Positions 47,107 to 57,811 of a stretch of DNA of 64,000 nt are shown here, one piece after another. Position 1 is the stretch's first letter. Each line of letters opens with the position of its first letter. The notes beneath the pieces were generated by a model. The model was given only the letters and a program-made list of their open reading frames with translations. It was not told where the DNA came from and searched no databases. Origin of the DNA: Hysterangium stoloniferum (lineage: Eukaryota > Basidiomycota > Agaricomycetes > Hysterangiales > Hysterangiaceae); contig WHVD01000226.1 of assembly GCA_015178975.1 (NCBI GenBank), forward strand, positions 45,912 to 109,911. The letters run 5' to 3'. Both the position numbers and the translations under genes were made by a program.

Positions 47107-48420
47107 ATGTTAGCGTATCTCCTTCGTTTCAGCTACCAGTTCACAGTTTATCTACGCCACTACATCATGAGCAAAGAAAATAGCAAATTCCTGTTTCACA
47201 GGGAGAATGGCACCTTCGCTGATACTCGGAAGGCGACTAAGATTCCAATCATAGATGCCTCCAGTTGCGTGACGATGGAAAGAATCCTGACAAAATTACA
47301 GTAGAGCGCGTCGAGTTTTACAAGATGTTGCGCTATTCGGAACACGAATTTCTTTTATGTCATCTCGTTTAACAAACCGAAGGACCCCAGCAAACTCCTA
47401 GAAGATCTTATGTCGTGGTGGAACGACTTAGGAAGGAGAAGAACGAGGAACATCCTGGGTCTAACCTTCCCACCACTGTTCCTCCTACCTCCAATCTCCC
47501 TCTTAGTGACTTGTCTCCGGAAAGTGCTTCCAACCCTGACATAGGATCCACGAAAACAAGCAGAAAGTCCCCGCCTCGTTCTTTGACCGATATATCCGTC
47601 GACGTTTCCATCTCATCGTCTTCCCAGGACGCCTCAGACGAGCTCCAATTTTCTCCTGACGGTACCACTGCCTTCCTCGAACCATGGCGGGAGTTTGAGA
47701 CACTCGAATCATTGGATCTGAGGGGCATTAGAGAGCCATTCACTCTATCAAAGCTCAACAGTACGGTAAACACATGCGGCGAACCAATAGCATTGGTTCG
47801 GTATTATGGTGTAGTCGACGGCTTGAAGGCGGTCAGCTTGAAGGCGGTCAAAGTCGTCCGTCTCCAAGCCGTCGACTACACAATAATACCAAACCAATGC
47901 TATTGGTTTGCTGCATGTGTTTACCGTACTGTTCAATCGCACACACATCTCAGAACTGTTGCTAAACCTTCGAAGAGGAAGTTGGGTACTTGTCAACTTC
48001 CTATTTTGCCTTATCGCCAAACGATCCCCATGGGTGCACAAGGCCGCAAGCCTGAGGACATGTCACAACCATTTGAAAAAGCGTGGGTAGTGGAAAACGC
48101 AAGAATTCGGCAATATAGGGAGCGCAAATCTTTAGAGGTGGTGAGTATTGGGAACAGTCTCGAATAATCAAGTACTCATCTCATCATGTATTCAGGAAGC
48201 AATAAAGAATTCCGAAGAGAGAAGGAAGGAGAATGAAAGGCTCAAGGAGGAGAACAAGAGGCTCGAGGAGGTACGTGTTATGATACATTGTTGGATAATC
48301 GATGACTTATCCGAGCAGATAGCCGAGAATGAACGGAAGGAGAAGAAGAGGATTGAAGAGGAATATATCGCATTTAAAAGGGCTTACGAAGAGGAAAGGA
48401 ATAAGAACACGAGTCTTTGA
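47107..48420 (+). pseudogene. Hypothetical gene X, copy B, with coiled-coil C-terminus
   Basis: It starts MLAYLLRFSYQF as in copy A (33854). A one-base loss near 47278 shifts the frame, and a TAA interrupts HLV-QTEGPQQTPRR (about 47370). From 47415 to 48167 it is open: Ser/Thr/Pro-rich, then a 177-bp stretch derived from a MITE, then KPEDMSQPFEKAWVVENARIRQYRERKSLE. A likely intron (donor GTGAGT at 48141, acceptor TATTCAG near 48195) leads to a Glu/Lys-rich coiled coil (EAIKNSEERRKENERLKEENKRLEE and QIAENERKEKKRIEEEYIAFKRAYEEERN) ending at 48420. Family unknown. Confidence 0.45.
47758..47932. mobile_element. MITE, 175 bp, inside gene X
   Basis: Terminal inverted repeats of about 75 bp begin ACAGTACGGTAAACACATG, with about six mismatches. 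The flanks read TCA on both sides (47755-47757, 47933-47935), a possible 3-bp duplication. The centre holds a doubled AGCTTGAAGGCGGTCA. The reading frame stays open through it. The hairpin could fold almost end to end. Confidence 0.88.
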
Positions 48421-48923
48421 GGATATTCCAGTGGACGCTCTAACGCGTAGGCTGTCACCGACTAGAACTCATGCTCATTTTGATTTCACCATGGTCGCTT
48501 TCCTTTGTCTTCATGCTCCCGATGCTGTTTTCGCTTTCACCGGCTCAGTTCTTCACCCTTGTCTAATTGGTACGCTGGCCGTGACTTAGTCCGTACGTTG
48601 TACTTCGGATCTGGTATTGTGAATCTATATCCATCGTCTGCTAAATGAAAGTGTATTTATGACCGTTTCGTCCGCAGCCAGTCTGCTATGGCATACCTTC
48701 GAAAATTTTTCAAGCCGGATTCCGACTTTAGTTGTGATTCGACTCAGGTTCCAGCACCTCTGGAACATCATCCCACTCCGTCTTATCCTCCGAGGTGAGA
48801 TTCTTTGGAAACGGGTATGAGTGTTCACTGAATCTCTACAGTGGCCTTTCCCACCTGGCTTGTTATGATTCAACGGGCATCTCGTCTCCCGCTGGGTAGG
48901 TCTAGTATTTTTTATTTTTTTTA
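48421..48923. other. Spacer without recognised gene
   Basis: No supported gene was found. A T-rich run TATTTTTTATTTTTTTTATTG lies near 48908. Confidence 0.3.
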
Positions 48924-49303
48924 TTGTATTACTTAACAGAACCTAACAGCCATTTGGGCCATTTCTCCCACATGCCAGCGGACATGTGGGGTCTAGATCA
49001 TGCTAGAACTGACATGTCAGAATCGGGGGAGATTAAATATCTTGGGGTCAATCAATGTGCTTCGCATTTGACTGGATTTTGTGGGTCAATGGTGACAGCT
49101 CACCCTGAATATGCACCGGAGACTTTAATAGCGATTTTGCACAATGGCATGAACGACAATGCAAGAGATGAGTATGCATAACAGGCCAGTAGCACGCACC
49201 GTTGGGGGTCTGTTGAACCACATTTAGGTAGCCATCCCAAGTCAAGCAAGTTGTCAAGGACATACCGAGATGATCCTATTAGGAGACATGGTTCTCGGCA
49301 AGG
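48924..49303 (+). pseudogene. Hypothetical ORF with one internal stop
   Basis: The frame opens near 48924 (NSHLGHFSHMPADMWGLDHARTDMSESGEIKYLGVNQ), hits TAA at about 49179, then stays open (ASSTHRWGSVEPHLGSHPKSSKLSRTYRDDPIRRHG) to TGA near 49303. A GTGAGT donor-like site overlaps the end. Not recognised. The protein-like composition on both sides of the stop suggests a broken gene exon. Confidence 0.35.
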
Positions 49304-49312
49304 GTGAGTTTC

Positions 49313-49488
49313 CGTTCCGCAATTATGGTTGTGTAGTTTAGCTTGGAGATGTCGGATGGTGATCTGTAGATCTGCAAGAGCTTCAATAACTGCTACCCGG
49401 TCCGTTCCGCAATCATAGTTCTGGAGTTTAGCTTAGAGATGTCGGATGGTAACCTGTAGATCTGCAAGAGCTTCAATAACTGCCGCTC
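49313..49488 (+). repeat. Two-copy tandem repeat, about 88 bp
   Basis: Units at about 49313-49398 and 49401-49488 share GTTCCGCAAT, GGAGTTTAGCTT-like and GATCTGCAAGAGCTTCAATA blocks with about ten differences. Confidence 0.8.
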
Positions 49489-50046
49489 GGGAAACCAGGC
49501 CTCCTGAGGCATTTTCGCAGACCAGCGGACTGGCTATAGGACATGGTGATATGCAGCAGCCCGCTACCTCTGCGATTCCTGGGAATTTCGACTTCAGTAT
49601 AATGAGAAACGAAAGTCGGTGCTATAATGGGCAAGCACCATCTTGCAAGTTTGTTTTCATTCGCTGATATGTCTACAGTTCGGCGCTGCCCCTCCTTCAA
49701 GGATCCCCTGCTGCAAGTGTAGGCCATACCCAAGGAAACGTCCCTTCTTCGTGGGGGCTACATAGAGACTTTATATTACCTTTACCACCGCACAGGTGTG
49801 TATGCTCTTGTTTCACGGTGGATGCCTACTCACTACGTTCTCTTGTCTGTCAGTACTGACGGCGGTAGTCCCACGTCGTGGACACCGCCTTTGTCCCTAG
49901 ATATCTCATCAACTTTGTTGCACCCGAGCAGAGGGCGAGAAATATTGTATGTTCCGCATTAATATCTCACAATGCAGTCTTCCTGAAGTTTTATAGTTGG
50001 CCTCCAGGTGACGATGGGATGGAAAATGAAGTATCGCCTGGGTCAC

Positions 50047-50205
50047 TACTTCACGTCATTCGAGGTTAATGTGCAGGGAAATTCCTCTCCGTTCACGGCC
50101 GTATGGGACACCCCACGGAAAATGCAGGGGCTGCCCCTGGGGTGTCCGATACGGCGTGAACGGCGAGGAATTTCCCTGCACATTAACCTCGAATGACGTG
50201 AAGTA
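50047..50205. repeat. Long hairpin: 68-69-bp arms, 22-nt loop
   Basis: The left arm 50047-50115 is the reverse complement of 50138-50205 apart from two mismatches and one single-base indel. Arm ends are TACTTCACGTCATTCG / CGAATGACGTGAAGTA. Because of the symmetry, the same peptide-like string is readable on both strands. No flanking target duplication was seen. Confidence 0.92.
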
Positions 50206-50653
50206 TGGGAAAGTAGTACAGCACTGGGCATGGCAGCATGTCGCCAATGAAGCCTCTGCCATCCGTCGTGGGATTATCTCAATGGATAATGCCCAAATTG
50301 TCGACAATCGGGAAAAGCTTGACGGCACCGTCTTTCACCTGGGTCTATGCCCCAATCCCCAGTGCTGGAATGAAAGCCAAATGAGACTCTGGAGGAATAA
50401 GCAGCGAGCTATTGCGACTCATCTGAAGACACACGAGGAATGCAGGCCTTTTTTCCCCGGAACGGTCTCAAAGGAGGAGGAAGAGTGTCAGAAAATTGAT
50501 GAAGAAGGGGTAGAGGGAGTGAAGGTTAAGATAGCAAAACGGACTGGATACAAAGAGATGGGGAAGCTATTAGGTTATGTGTCTCCACTGCTACCGAAGG
50601 CCCCGGATGTCTTACCTGTTGGCGGTCAGCTGTTTAACGGTAGACTTCACTGA
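50069..50653 (+). CDS. Hypothetical protein with possible zinc-binding segment
   Basis: The frame is 194 codons. The first third lies in the hairpin and is doubtful. From about residue 40 (TLTSNDVKYGKVVQHWAWQHVANEASAIRRG) it looks coding. CPNPQCW...HLKTHEEC resembles a C2HC zinc-binding arrangement. A Glu/Lys-rich stretch and KRTGYKEMGKLLGYVSPLLPKAP follow. An upstream frame (49878-50069, RYLINFVAPEQRARNIVCSALISHNAVF) may be the same gene in another phase, separated by an intron or by the hairpin. Not recognised. Confidence 0.4.
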   Translation: MCREIPLRSRPYGTPHGKCRGCPWGVRYGVNGEEFPCTLTSNDVKYGKVVQHWAWQHVANEASAIRRGIISMDNAQIVDNREKLDGTVFHLGLCPNPQCWNESQMRLWRNKQRAIATHLKTHEECRPFFPGTVSKEEEECQKIDEEGVEGVKVKIAKRTGYKEMGKLLGYVSPLLPKAPDVLPVGGQLFNGRLH

Positions 50654-50965
50654 CTCGACGACTCGAGTCGTGTTCACAGTCCTCCTGACTTGTTCCTCCT
50701 CGAACTTCCCCTATAATATACCTATAAATATAATTAATTTAAGACGGAAAAACGTTTTTACTGTTGCCATCGATGTGCATGCGTCACGACTCAGGGGGCT
50801 CACTTCCATCTAGGCGCTGGAGGATTTATCTTTGGAATGATTCCGTGTTTAGACCGCATGTTTATGAAGGTTCTGTCGTTAATTTTCTTGAGGCTCCATC
50901 ATTTACAGAAGGGGACCTCTCAATCCCGGAGTGCAGCCGACTCTTCCCTATCAAGGCTCAGTGTT

Positions 50966-51368
50966 AAACTTAGTCTCTTATAATGGGTGTATAATAGCAT
51001 GCTATCTATGGTTTATATATCTGAGGTGGAACATGTTGTAATACGAAGCTATAACAAATGTACTCGTCTCGTAGTAAACGAGCACTATATTCTATGATTG
51101 CTAACCTATAACAAATGTACTAATAATAAATCAGTATCAGTTATAGATCATCATTATCTAGAATATCTACTGACCTCAGTCTCGTAGTAAACGAGCACTG
51201 AGGGAAAACCTTTCTAACCAGAAGTATAGCATATTATAGAACTTTTGACACCGCATACCCATCTGGCAGTTGTGGACCGTAGTGGACCTAAACATTGTCA
51301 TGTGACACAGACACGTCGCGCTAATATTCCAACAGAACAGTAAGAGTGGAACAAAGGAAAACAAGACA
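50966..51368 (+). repeat. Third fragment of the A/B duplicated sequence, split by a solo LTR
   Basis: 50966-51033 matches 33450-33515 and the equivalent part of copy B (TTAGTCTCTTATAATGGGTG). After the LTR, 51340-51368 continues the same alignment (AAGAGTGGAACAAAGGAAAA). Confidence 0.8.
51034..51334 (+). mobile_element. Solo LTR, 301 bp
   Basis: TGTTGTAATACG to ATTCCAACA with target duplication GAACA (51029-51033 and 51335-51339). The duplicated host sequence at 33510 gives the empty site. Inside are two copies of CTCGTAGTAAACGAGCACT, itself a short hairpin. Confidence 0.85.
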
Positions 51369-51369
51369 C

Positions 51370-51775
51370 GGGGAGCTGTATGCGTGATGGGTCACCATTG
51401 GTCACCATTCGCCGTGAGTTATGCGGAGTTGCACGATTTGTCACAAATGATTTGTGACAACTCGGGAAGATTTTTGTGCTGAATCTGTACAAATCGATTC
51501 AGGGTTTTTCACCTTAAAAAACCTTCAAGCTCAGGTGAAAAAAACAGTCAAGATTTCACAAACACATTCCTTGAATTTCCATAGTGTTTGTGACCAAGGA
51601 AAACATGTTGAAATATATAATTTTTTCAATGATTTCAACATAATTAAATTCTACATTTCTTTGAAAATTTCCCCTTGACAAAAATTTGAGAGACATCTTG
51701 GCATAGGGTTTTTTCAGGTAGAAAATCCTGGTTTTCATTCAATTTTCTGAAGGGAAGGATTATGTTGAATTGTGA
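51370..51775. other. Non-coding spacer with perfect small hairpin
   Basis: TTGTCACAAA (51438-51447) and TTTGTGACAA (51451-51460) form a 10-bp stem with a 3-nt loop. No gene was seen. Confidence 0.4.
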
Positions 51776-51782
51776 AGGTGTT

Positions 51783-53480
51783 GGGATAAAGAGGGGACTA
51801 GGTAGAAGACTGGGAGGGAGGCCTGTATATACTTAACCAGGGGTCCAGTTCTAAACAAGCGAAGTTTGGCTTCTACTTATGTGTTGTGCCCCCACACAAA
51901 TTGTCTGGTTGCCCTGGTATTTCAAGTAAGCAAGAAGTATATATCAAAACTAAAAGTCAACCAACACAGCTAATAACTGGAGAGCCCAAGTCTAAGGTTG
52001 AAGATGGATTAAATATCGGGCTGGCCAAAGGAGTAAGTACTTGTTAAAGTCTAAACAAGGTGGAGTTCCTAGGGATAAAGAGGATGGGCTCCAGGGGTCT
52101 GGAGGGTTAGAACATACTTATGTAACTCGGAGGTCTGGTGCTACAGGACAAGTGAAGCTTGGCTTCAACTTATGTGTTGCACCCTCACATGAACTGTTGG
52201 GGTGCTCTGGCATTTCAAAACAAGCAAGTAGTACATGATAGACTATAAGTCCACACTTAGCTTAATCAACCAGAAGGTTGGGGAGCTAAGAGTTGGGGTG
52301 ATAAGAGTCTCAGCTGGCCAATGAGGTCTTTGAAGAGGGATCAGGAGGCCAATCATGGAGGTAAGAAGTCAAACAGATCAAAAGAAGCAAGTGATGAGAT
52401 AGAGGGACAATAGGAACTAAATGCAAAGTAATAGAATATTAAAAGGGTTTGAGGGGGCAAATGATATGTACATGTAGAGTGGATGATGGGAAAGTGTCAG
52501 GATGGGAGTAGAATGGAATGATTAAAAGGGTAATCTATAGTAAACCAAGTGTTGAGATGCTGGTGGTTGTGAAGATTTGTTCCCAGAAACTCCACAGAGT
52601 ATTTTCTGGATACAATATCAGGTTCTGAACCATCTTCTGGACTAGTTTCAAGATCTGGAATCCACCAGAACCTGACCCTCATCCCTCAAGTACCCTTTAC
52701 CTCAGCTTCCAGTCAAATATTTCACCCACAACTAGACATCTTATTTTATGTATGTCCCAGAATACATCAGACTCTGCCCTTTCCCAGCTAGCTTTTCCAG
52801 TGGACCTTGGTCATTTCCTGACCTAGACTCATGGTGTTCCTATAAATGCTTCAGTAATCAATTTCTGGACAATATCAGATATCCTATGGATATTCCAACT
52901 TGATTCCTTTGTCCCACATGGAGTAATTGACTGGTTGGCAGTTGTTCACTCACTTGTTATTATTCTCCATCTCTGGAGAACACTTCCATATATGTTTTAT
53001 TGTACTTTCAGATTAGTAGTACATTCAACAGCTAGTCTATATAGTCTTTCATAGCTATGTACTTACTCCCCAGTTTGTATCTCAATTAGTCTAATCTACT
53101 CCTTTGCTCCTTCTGTCTGCTCAATGTCTGGAACTCCTCAGAACTCCAGGTATTTATACTTTTAATGTAATCATCCATCAGCTTGAAATAAGAATGTGTG
53201 TACAAGGGCACAGCACATAAGCTGAAGCCAAATCCTTCTCATACCCTGGTAATATTCTGATATCCCCCAGATAATTTTCTGGAAGCTCTGTGGACTATTC
53301 CCCAGAGTGTCTCCCAGGAAATCTTCTGGAAAGCCCTCAGAATATCCACTGGAAAACCTAGGTAGATTTCCTGCACTTAACAGTGGTGATGCCATAGTCA
53401 GGGGTACTGATATCAGGTTGCTGGAGGGTTGTCAGAGTGAAAACAAGCTGTGGAGGCCCAAAAGGTTAGGATCCTAACAG
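51783..53480. repeat. Old LTR debris: two diverged direct repeats and one minus-strand LTR
   Basis: 51783-51990 and 52072-52270 are diverged direct repeats sharing GGGATAAAGAGG, TTGGCTTC-ACTTATGTGTTG and TGGTATTTC/TGGCATTTC blocks. On the minus strand an LTR-like start TGTTAGGATCCTAACC near 53479 leads to the shared motif at 53201-53235. No gene was seen to 54161 beyond short random frames. Confidence 0.6.
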
Positions 53481-54161
53481 TACTAGAATTAAACTTGTGC
53501 AAAGACTAGAACAGGGGGACCTAAGTCAATATTCAAACTGAGGAATAGTAGAGTACAGGTAGAGGAGTTTATACTAACTAGCTCCATGGAATGATACAGA
53601 ACATGATGGAGTTCCAAAATAGAATTACAAGCAATAGTTGGAAGAGTGAGATGTGGAAAATAGGTAACAGATCAAAATGATGAATATACAAATTAAACAA
53701 AACAATAGGAATTCAAAGAAAAGTGAATGCCACAAGTAAATGATGCAAGGAATAGTGGAAGGCTATTATGAGCAAAGTGGAGAAGTGTGATCCAAAAAGG
53801 AAACCACTCAACAAATGAGTTGTTGGAACACCATTGTCAGGGACACTGGTGTCAGAGGACTGAATGGTAGATTGCGGGATTGCTGGAAAGGTGAATACTA
53901 CAGATGGGGTCCTGAAAAGATGGTGATTACAGTGATAATATAGATGATGAAATATAGGCAAAAAGTCCTAGGTAACCTGTTAGATTGTGTGACGATCATG
54001 TAATTATATAAGGTTGCCTGGGGCTCGGTGAGCACTGGTAGAATTTTCAGGACTATCTCAACGAACTTTTTTAATGTGCATTTCATTCAAAACATGATTA
54101 CGAGTATATACTTATGGGATTGACGGGGATAATTGGCAAAGAATCATCCTCAACAACAATA

Positions 54162-54189
54162 AGGTAGGCGTCACTTTAGTTCAGCACCT
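54162..54189 (+). repeat. Left TIR of IS630-like element
   Basis: 28 bp, perfect partner of 58247-58274, next to TA. Confidence 0.92.
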
Positions 54190-54283
54190 TATGTAATCAT
54201 ATTACTAAGCGCCAAGAGTGGCCAAATTTGTGAATCAAATTTTTGAAAAATTTATTATGAAGTCAAAAAATGAATTGGAGTCA

Positions 54284-56933
54284 CTATAATGGTACAGGCA
54301 TATTAATTTGAGCTTGCCGTACTTGTGCAAGCATGATTGGAGGTAATGTACGATGGCCATGGTATCTTTTGTTGACCCATGCAGTCTCCACTCCTGACAG
54401 TCCGAGATCATAACCTGATATGAACTGGGCAGACCTATTTGCATATCTAGCATGGGAAAACAATAAGATCAGATAGTGGGCAGAAGGATAAGAGAAATAC
54501 CTTCTGATTTGAAGCAAAGGGATATCATCCAAGCATGTAAGCATATTCTTTTCCATCTCAACAATGTTAGTGGTTTTGGGGGTGTTTCGATAATGGAACT
54601 TTGCTGCACCCCAATACTACTCAATAAAATTAAGCTCGCAGTGATATTTTGGGTAGAAGTCACAGATGTGACCCCGCAATGTGATGAACTCTTCAAGTTG
54701 AGATTTTTGTGCCACAAAGTCTGGTTGGGTAAAAAGAAGGTGACGGCAGCAACAGTCAGTTTTTCCTTGTACACATTTAAAACCTTCACATTGTGCAAGT
54801 AAGCCACTTTCCCTCCATAGGCCTCGTTCCCGGATGATTTGTTCCATCCCTTTAAACCATCCAGGCATTGTAGGGTGGTCCTCTTCAAAATAAAAGGACT
54901 GGGTGTCTCCATTTGATAACACAGTATTTCACATGTGAGAGCCTTTTTTGCGATGAACCCAGGTTGCAGATGGATACTTTGGCATCTTTCTTGCAGAAAG
55001 TGCATCATCTGCACGCTTCTGATGGCTCAGTGCATTATCAAAAATGAACAGACCTGTTGCAAACCCATTTGTCCGTCCTTCAAAAATATCGATGGCTGTG
55101 TCAACTTGTGTGATCAAGTCATCAGATAAGAAGTAGCTATCACGATTTTTTCCTGCTTTGAAGACAATGCATGCTGACCTGAAATTCATAGATTAAATAG
55201 TAATTCTAAATTTAGAGTGCAAGATTAACTCACTCCATGCCATCCTCACTTTGCAATCTTCCCCATTCAACAGTCAAAAAATCCGAGACCATGAGAGAAA
55301 CACCTTCCCCCTTCTTTAATGGGACTGCTTTATCTGATTGATGGGCCCACATGGTTTTCTGACGGTCAGTCTCATAAAATGTTGATTCATCATGGGTGAT
55401 AAGAATGAGCTGAAAACGTTGGCCAGGTGGGACAGGGAATCCAGTGAGTTCACCTTCGTGGTTTCCATCATTATCATATGAATACATCTGCTTGTCATAG
55501 ACTTTCCACCGTTCAATAAATTCCATCTGGTATTTGACAACATCTTCCCTCTCATGGCCATCAACATACATACCATTCCTTTTCCTCCCATATCGCCATC
55601 CCATCCTGTGGAGCCACCGTTGTGTGGTACGTATTGATATCTTCTTTTTCTTGGAACCAATCTCCTCAAGCCTTTCTTGCATTTCTGGTGTCTGCATGAA
55701 GTCAACAATATCCTGAGCTTGGATATAGTTGTTCTTGGCAATTCCAGACAGGTGAATCTGTATTGCTTGTGAAAAGTCCTCATCATCAAGAAGGGTACCC
55801 CGTAGCTTTCCATATCTGTGAAGAGGTAATTTTCCAGAACCCAGGAACTGATGTATCCATGTTTGCAGATTGCATGCATGGCTAACTCCATGGCCTTGTG
55901 ATTTTGATGCAATAAGAGAAGCCTCGCACCAGGTATATGAGAGCTGTGGGTCAAGATAAAGGTTCAATGTCCCAACCATCCCAGTAAGCCGTCCTCGAAA
56001 GAGAACATCAATTTTCTTATCTTTGCTCTTCACAGTCAGTGCTGCACAGGCTTGCCGAAGCTTTGGTAAGTCCTTGTAATTTAATTGATCCAGTATTATA
56101 TCAGATTCTGTGGATAGAGTGTTGTCCCCAGGTTTTTGGCCTTCTCGTAGTGCCTGAAGGAGCTCTTCAACCTTTTCATGAGCTTTGGAAGGTGGATATA
56201 TTTCAGTGTTAACCTGTATTTCAATTTCTTCAATTGACTAATAATATTTGGTCAGTAGAATAATAACCACAGCAGTCCATAAGATCAAGCTCACTGAGTC
56301 GCTTTTTCCAGCAGATATGTTCTCTTGATCTTTGTCAAGGGTGACCATTTCCACATCTGACTCAGAATTCTGCCCCCTAGCAACCTCATTAACCTCACTC
56401 TCTGCAGCATTGGCTTTTGCAAACCATGTCCTAATGGAAAGGTAACCTTGCTTCTCTAGGTCCTTTCCAATCTGTTTATGCCTTCATTTTGTTTGTGCAG
56501 AGTTTTTGAGATATTTCTTTGGTCGCCTGTTTTCCTTTAACCTCTCATCTTCAGCCTCAACTGCTATCCTCTGTGCCTCAGCAAGTATCCTTGAGAACTG
56601 TTCCAGGTCAGAGAGTTCTTGAATCTCTGGGTAATAATCTCTAGGATTTTCATCATTTTCATCATCTGAGTCCAAATCATGAGCAAGATCTAGTAGAGGT
56701 TCTTCCTCAAAGTCATCAAGAAAGCCTACCAAGGTGAAAGATCCATCTTCTTCATCCACAATAAATGCTTCCTCATACATCCTTTCATTGCTTTGATCTA
56801 GATTGAGAGAAACTGGTTTGCAATTGAAGTCATCATCATCTGGGACATCCTTGATTGTCACTAAGGGCTTTTGTTGTGCCTTGGATCCAAGGTTTTTGAT
56901 GCGAGATTGTGCAGCTTTAGACTTCTGAGGCAT
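54284..56933 (-). pseudogene. Intron-containing DDE transposase with premature stops
   Basis: The start ATG at 56931-56933 (MPQKSKAAQSRIKNLG) is followed by an acidic N-terminus with many Asp/Glu. A helix-turn-helix-like region has ISIRTTQRWLHRMGWRYGRKRNG. The catalytic residues are D in LITHDEST, D in LFIFDNALSHQ and E in HCELNFIE, the IS630/Tc1 (DDE_3-like) order. A Cys cluster GKTDCCCRHLLF precedes the last. Predicted introns are 56238-56294, 55179-55233 and 54447-54500 (54-57 bp, GT-AG), all restoring frame. Stops interrupt at 56484-56486, 54929-54931 (SHM-NT, probably CGA to TGA) and 54617-54619 (FIE-YWG, probably CAG to TAG right after the catalytic Glu). I recall similar large transposases from mushroom genomes. 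Confidence 0.85.
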
Positions 56934-56992
56934 GGTAGTAGAACTGTGCAACCATGCGTTTGCCACTGTGCTGCTTATGTAATGTGGCCTGT

Positions 56993-57811
56993 TGTTAGGA
57001 TACACACACAGGCCGGGTCTCCGGAGAAACCCGCGGGATATCCAGTAGGACTTGGCTTCAGCTTATAGGCTGCGCCCTCACTAGATCATATTGTCCAATT
57101 TCAAACGGATGGACGGGAAACCCGGGGAGTCCGGGCAGGGTTCGTGGGTCGTAGGTCGTAGGTCGTAAGTCGTGAGTCGTGAGTCGAGATAGTCGAAAGA
57201 GATAGATGCGCTGGAGCCCGTGGGCTCCGACTAGTGTGAGCGGTCTGATAAGAGTAGGGTTTTAGGGCAGAAAATATATTAGATTACTGGGGGAAATCTA
57301 AGCTAATTTTCTGACTGGATTGTATGTACAACATCTGCCAGTTTATATAGACCATGGAGTGAATAACATACCAAATCCAGTAATGGTGAAACGAAACTAA
57401 CAAAACATAAAATGGGAAATGTAAACACCAAGTTTGGTGTTAGGAACGGGACGGAATGGAGCGGAGTCTGAATCGTGACAAAGCATAACCCATAATGGGA
57501 AATGGAGCGGGAGTGGGGTCCTAAATCATGACAGGTCATTTGACTAAAACAGGAATGGGGCTCGAGTAGAGTGGTGACGGGATTCTGAGCAGGGTCCGGT
57601 GACTGATGTGTGGGACAAAGACAGACATAGACAGAGACAGAGTCCGGGGGAAGTCCGGTGACTGATATGTGTCGTAATGAGGTCGAACGTAACGAGTCTT
57701 GACGTAATGGAGTCCGGGCGGGAAATCCTATAAACAGACGATTGGTGCTTGTAGCGCGTGGGGGCGTATGGGTTAGTGCCCGGAGTCTGGCGGGATTGTC
57801 CAGTCGTAACA
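56993..57811 (+). mobile_element. Solo LTR, 819-bp family, copy 2
   Basis: TGTTAGGATAC to GTCGTAACA with target duplication CCTGT (56988-56992 and 57812-57816). Same family and same length as 21401-22219. It sits 60 bp upstream of the transposase start codon, in the opposite orientation to that gene. A 169-codon antisense frame (57812-57303) is open here but broken in copy 1, so I do not treat it as a gene. Confidence 0.93.

Larger units (their letters stand above)
40664..47430. repeat. Segmental duplication copy B
   Basis: This is collinear with copy A (25088-34392) and in the same orientation. B lacks the solo LTR at A 25822-26156 and the internal tandem unit. It has a deletion joining CACACGAGG (43583) to the F-box-like gene. 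It gained a TRIM element (44775-45898) and two solo LTRs (46006-46298, 46716-46931). Confidence 0.88.

Noticed and set aside
55316..55954. 212-codon frame overlapping the IS630-like transposase
   Set aside because: It is out of frame with the recognisable catalytic motifs.
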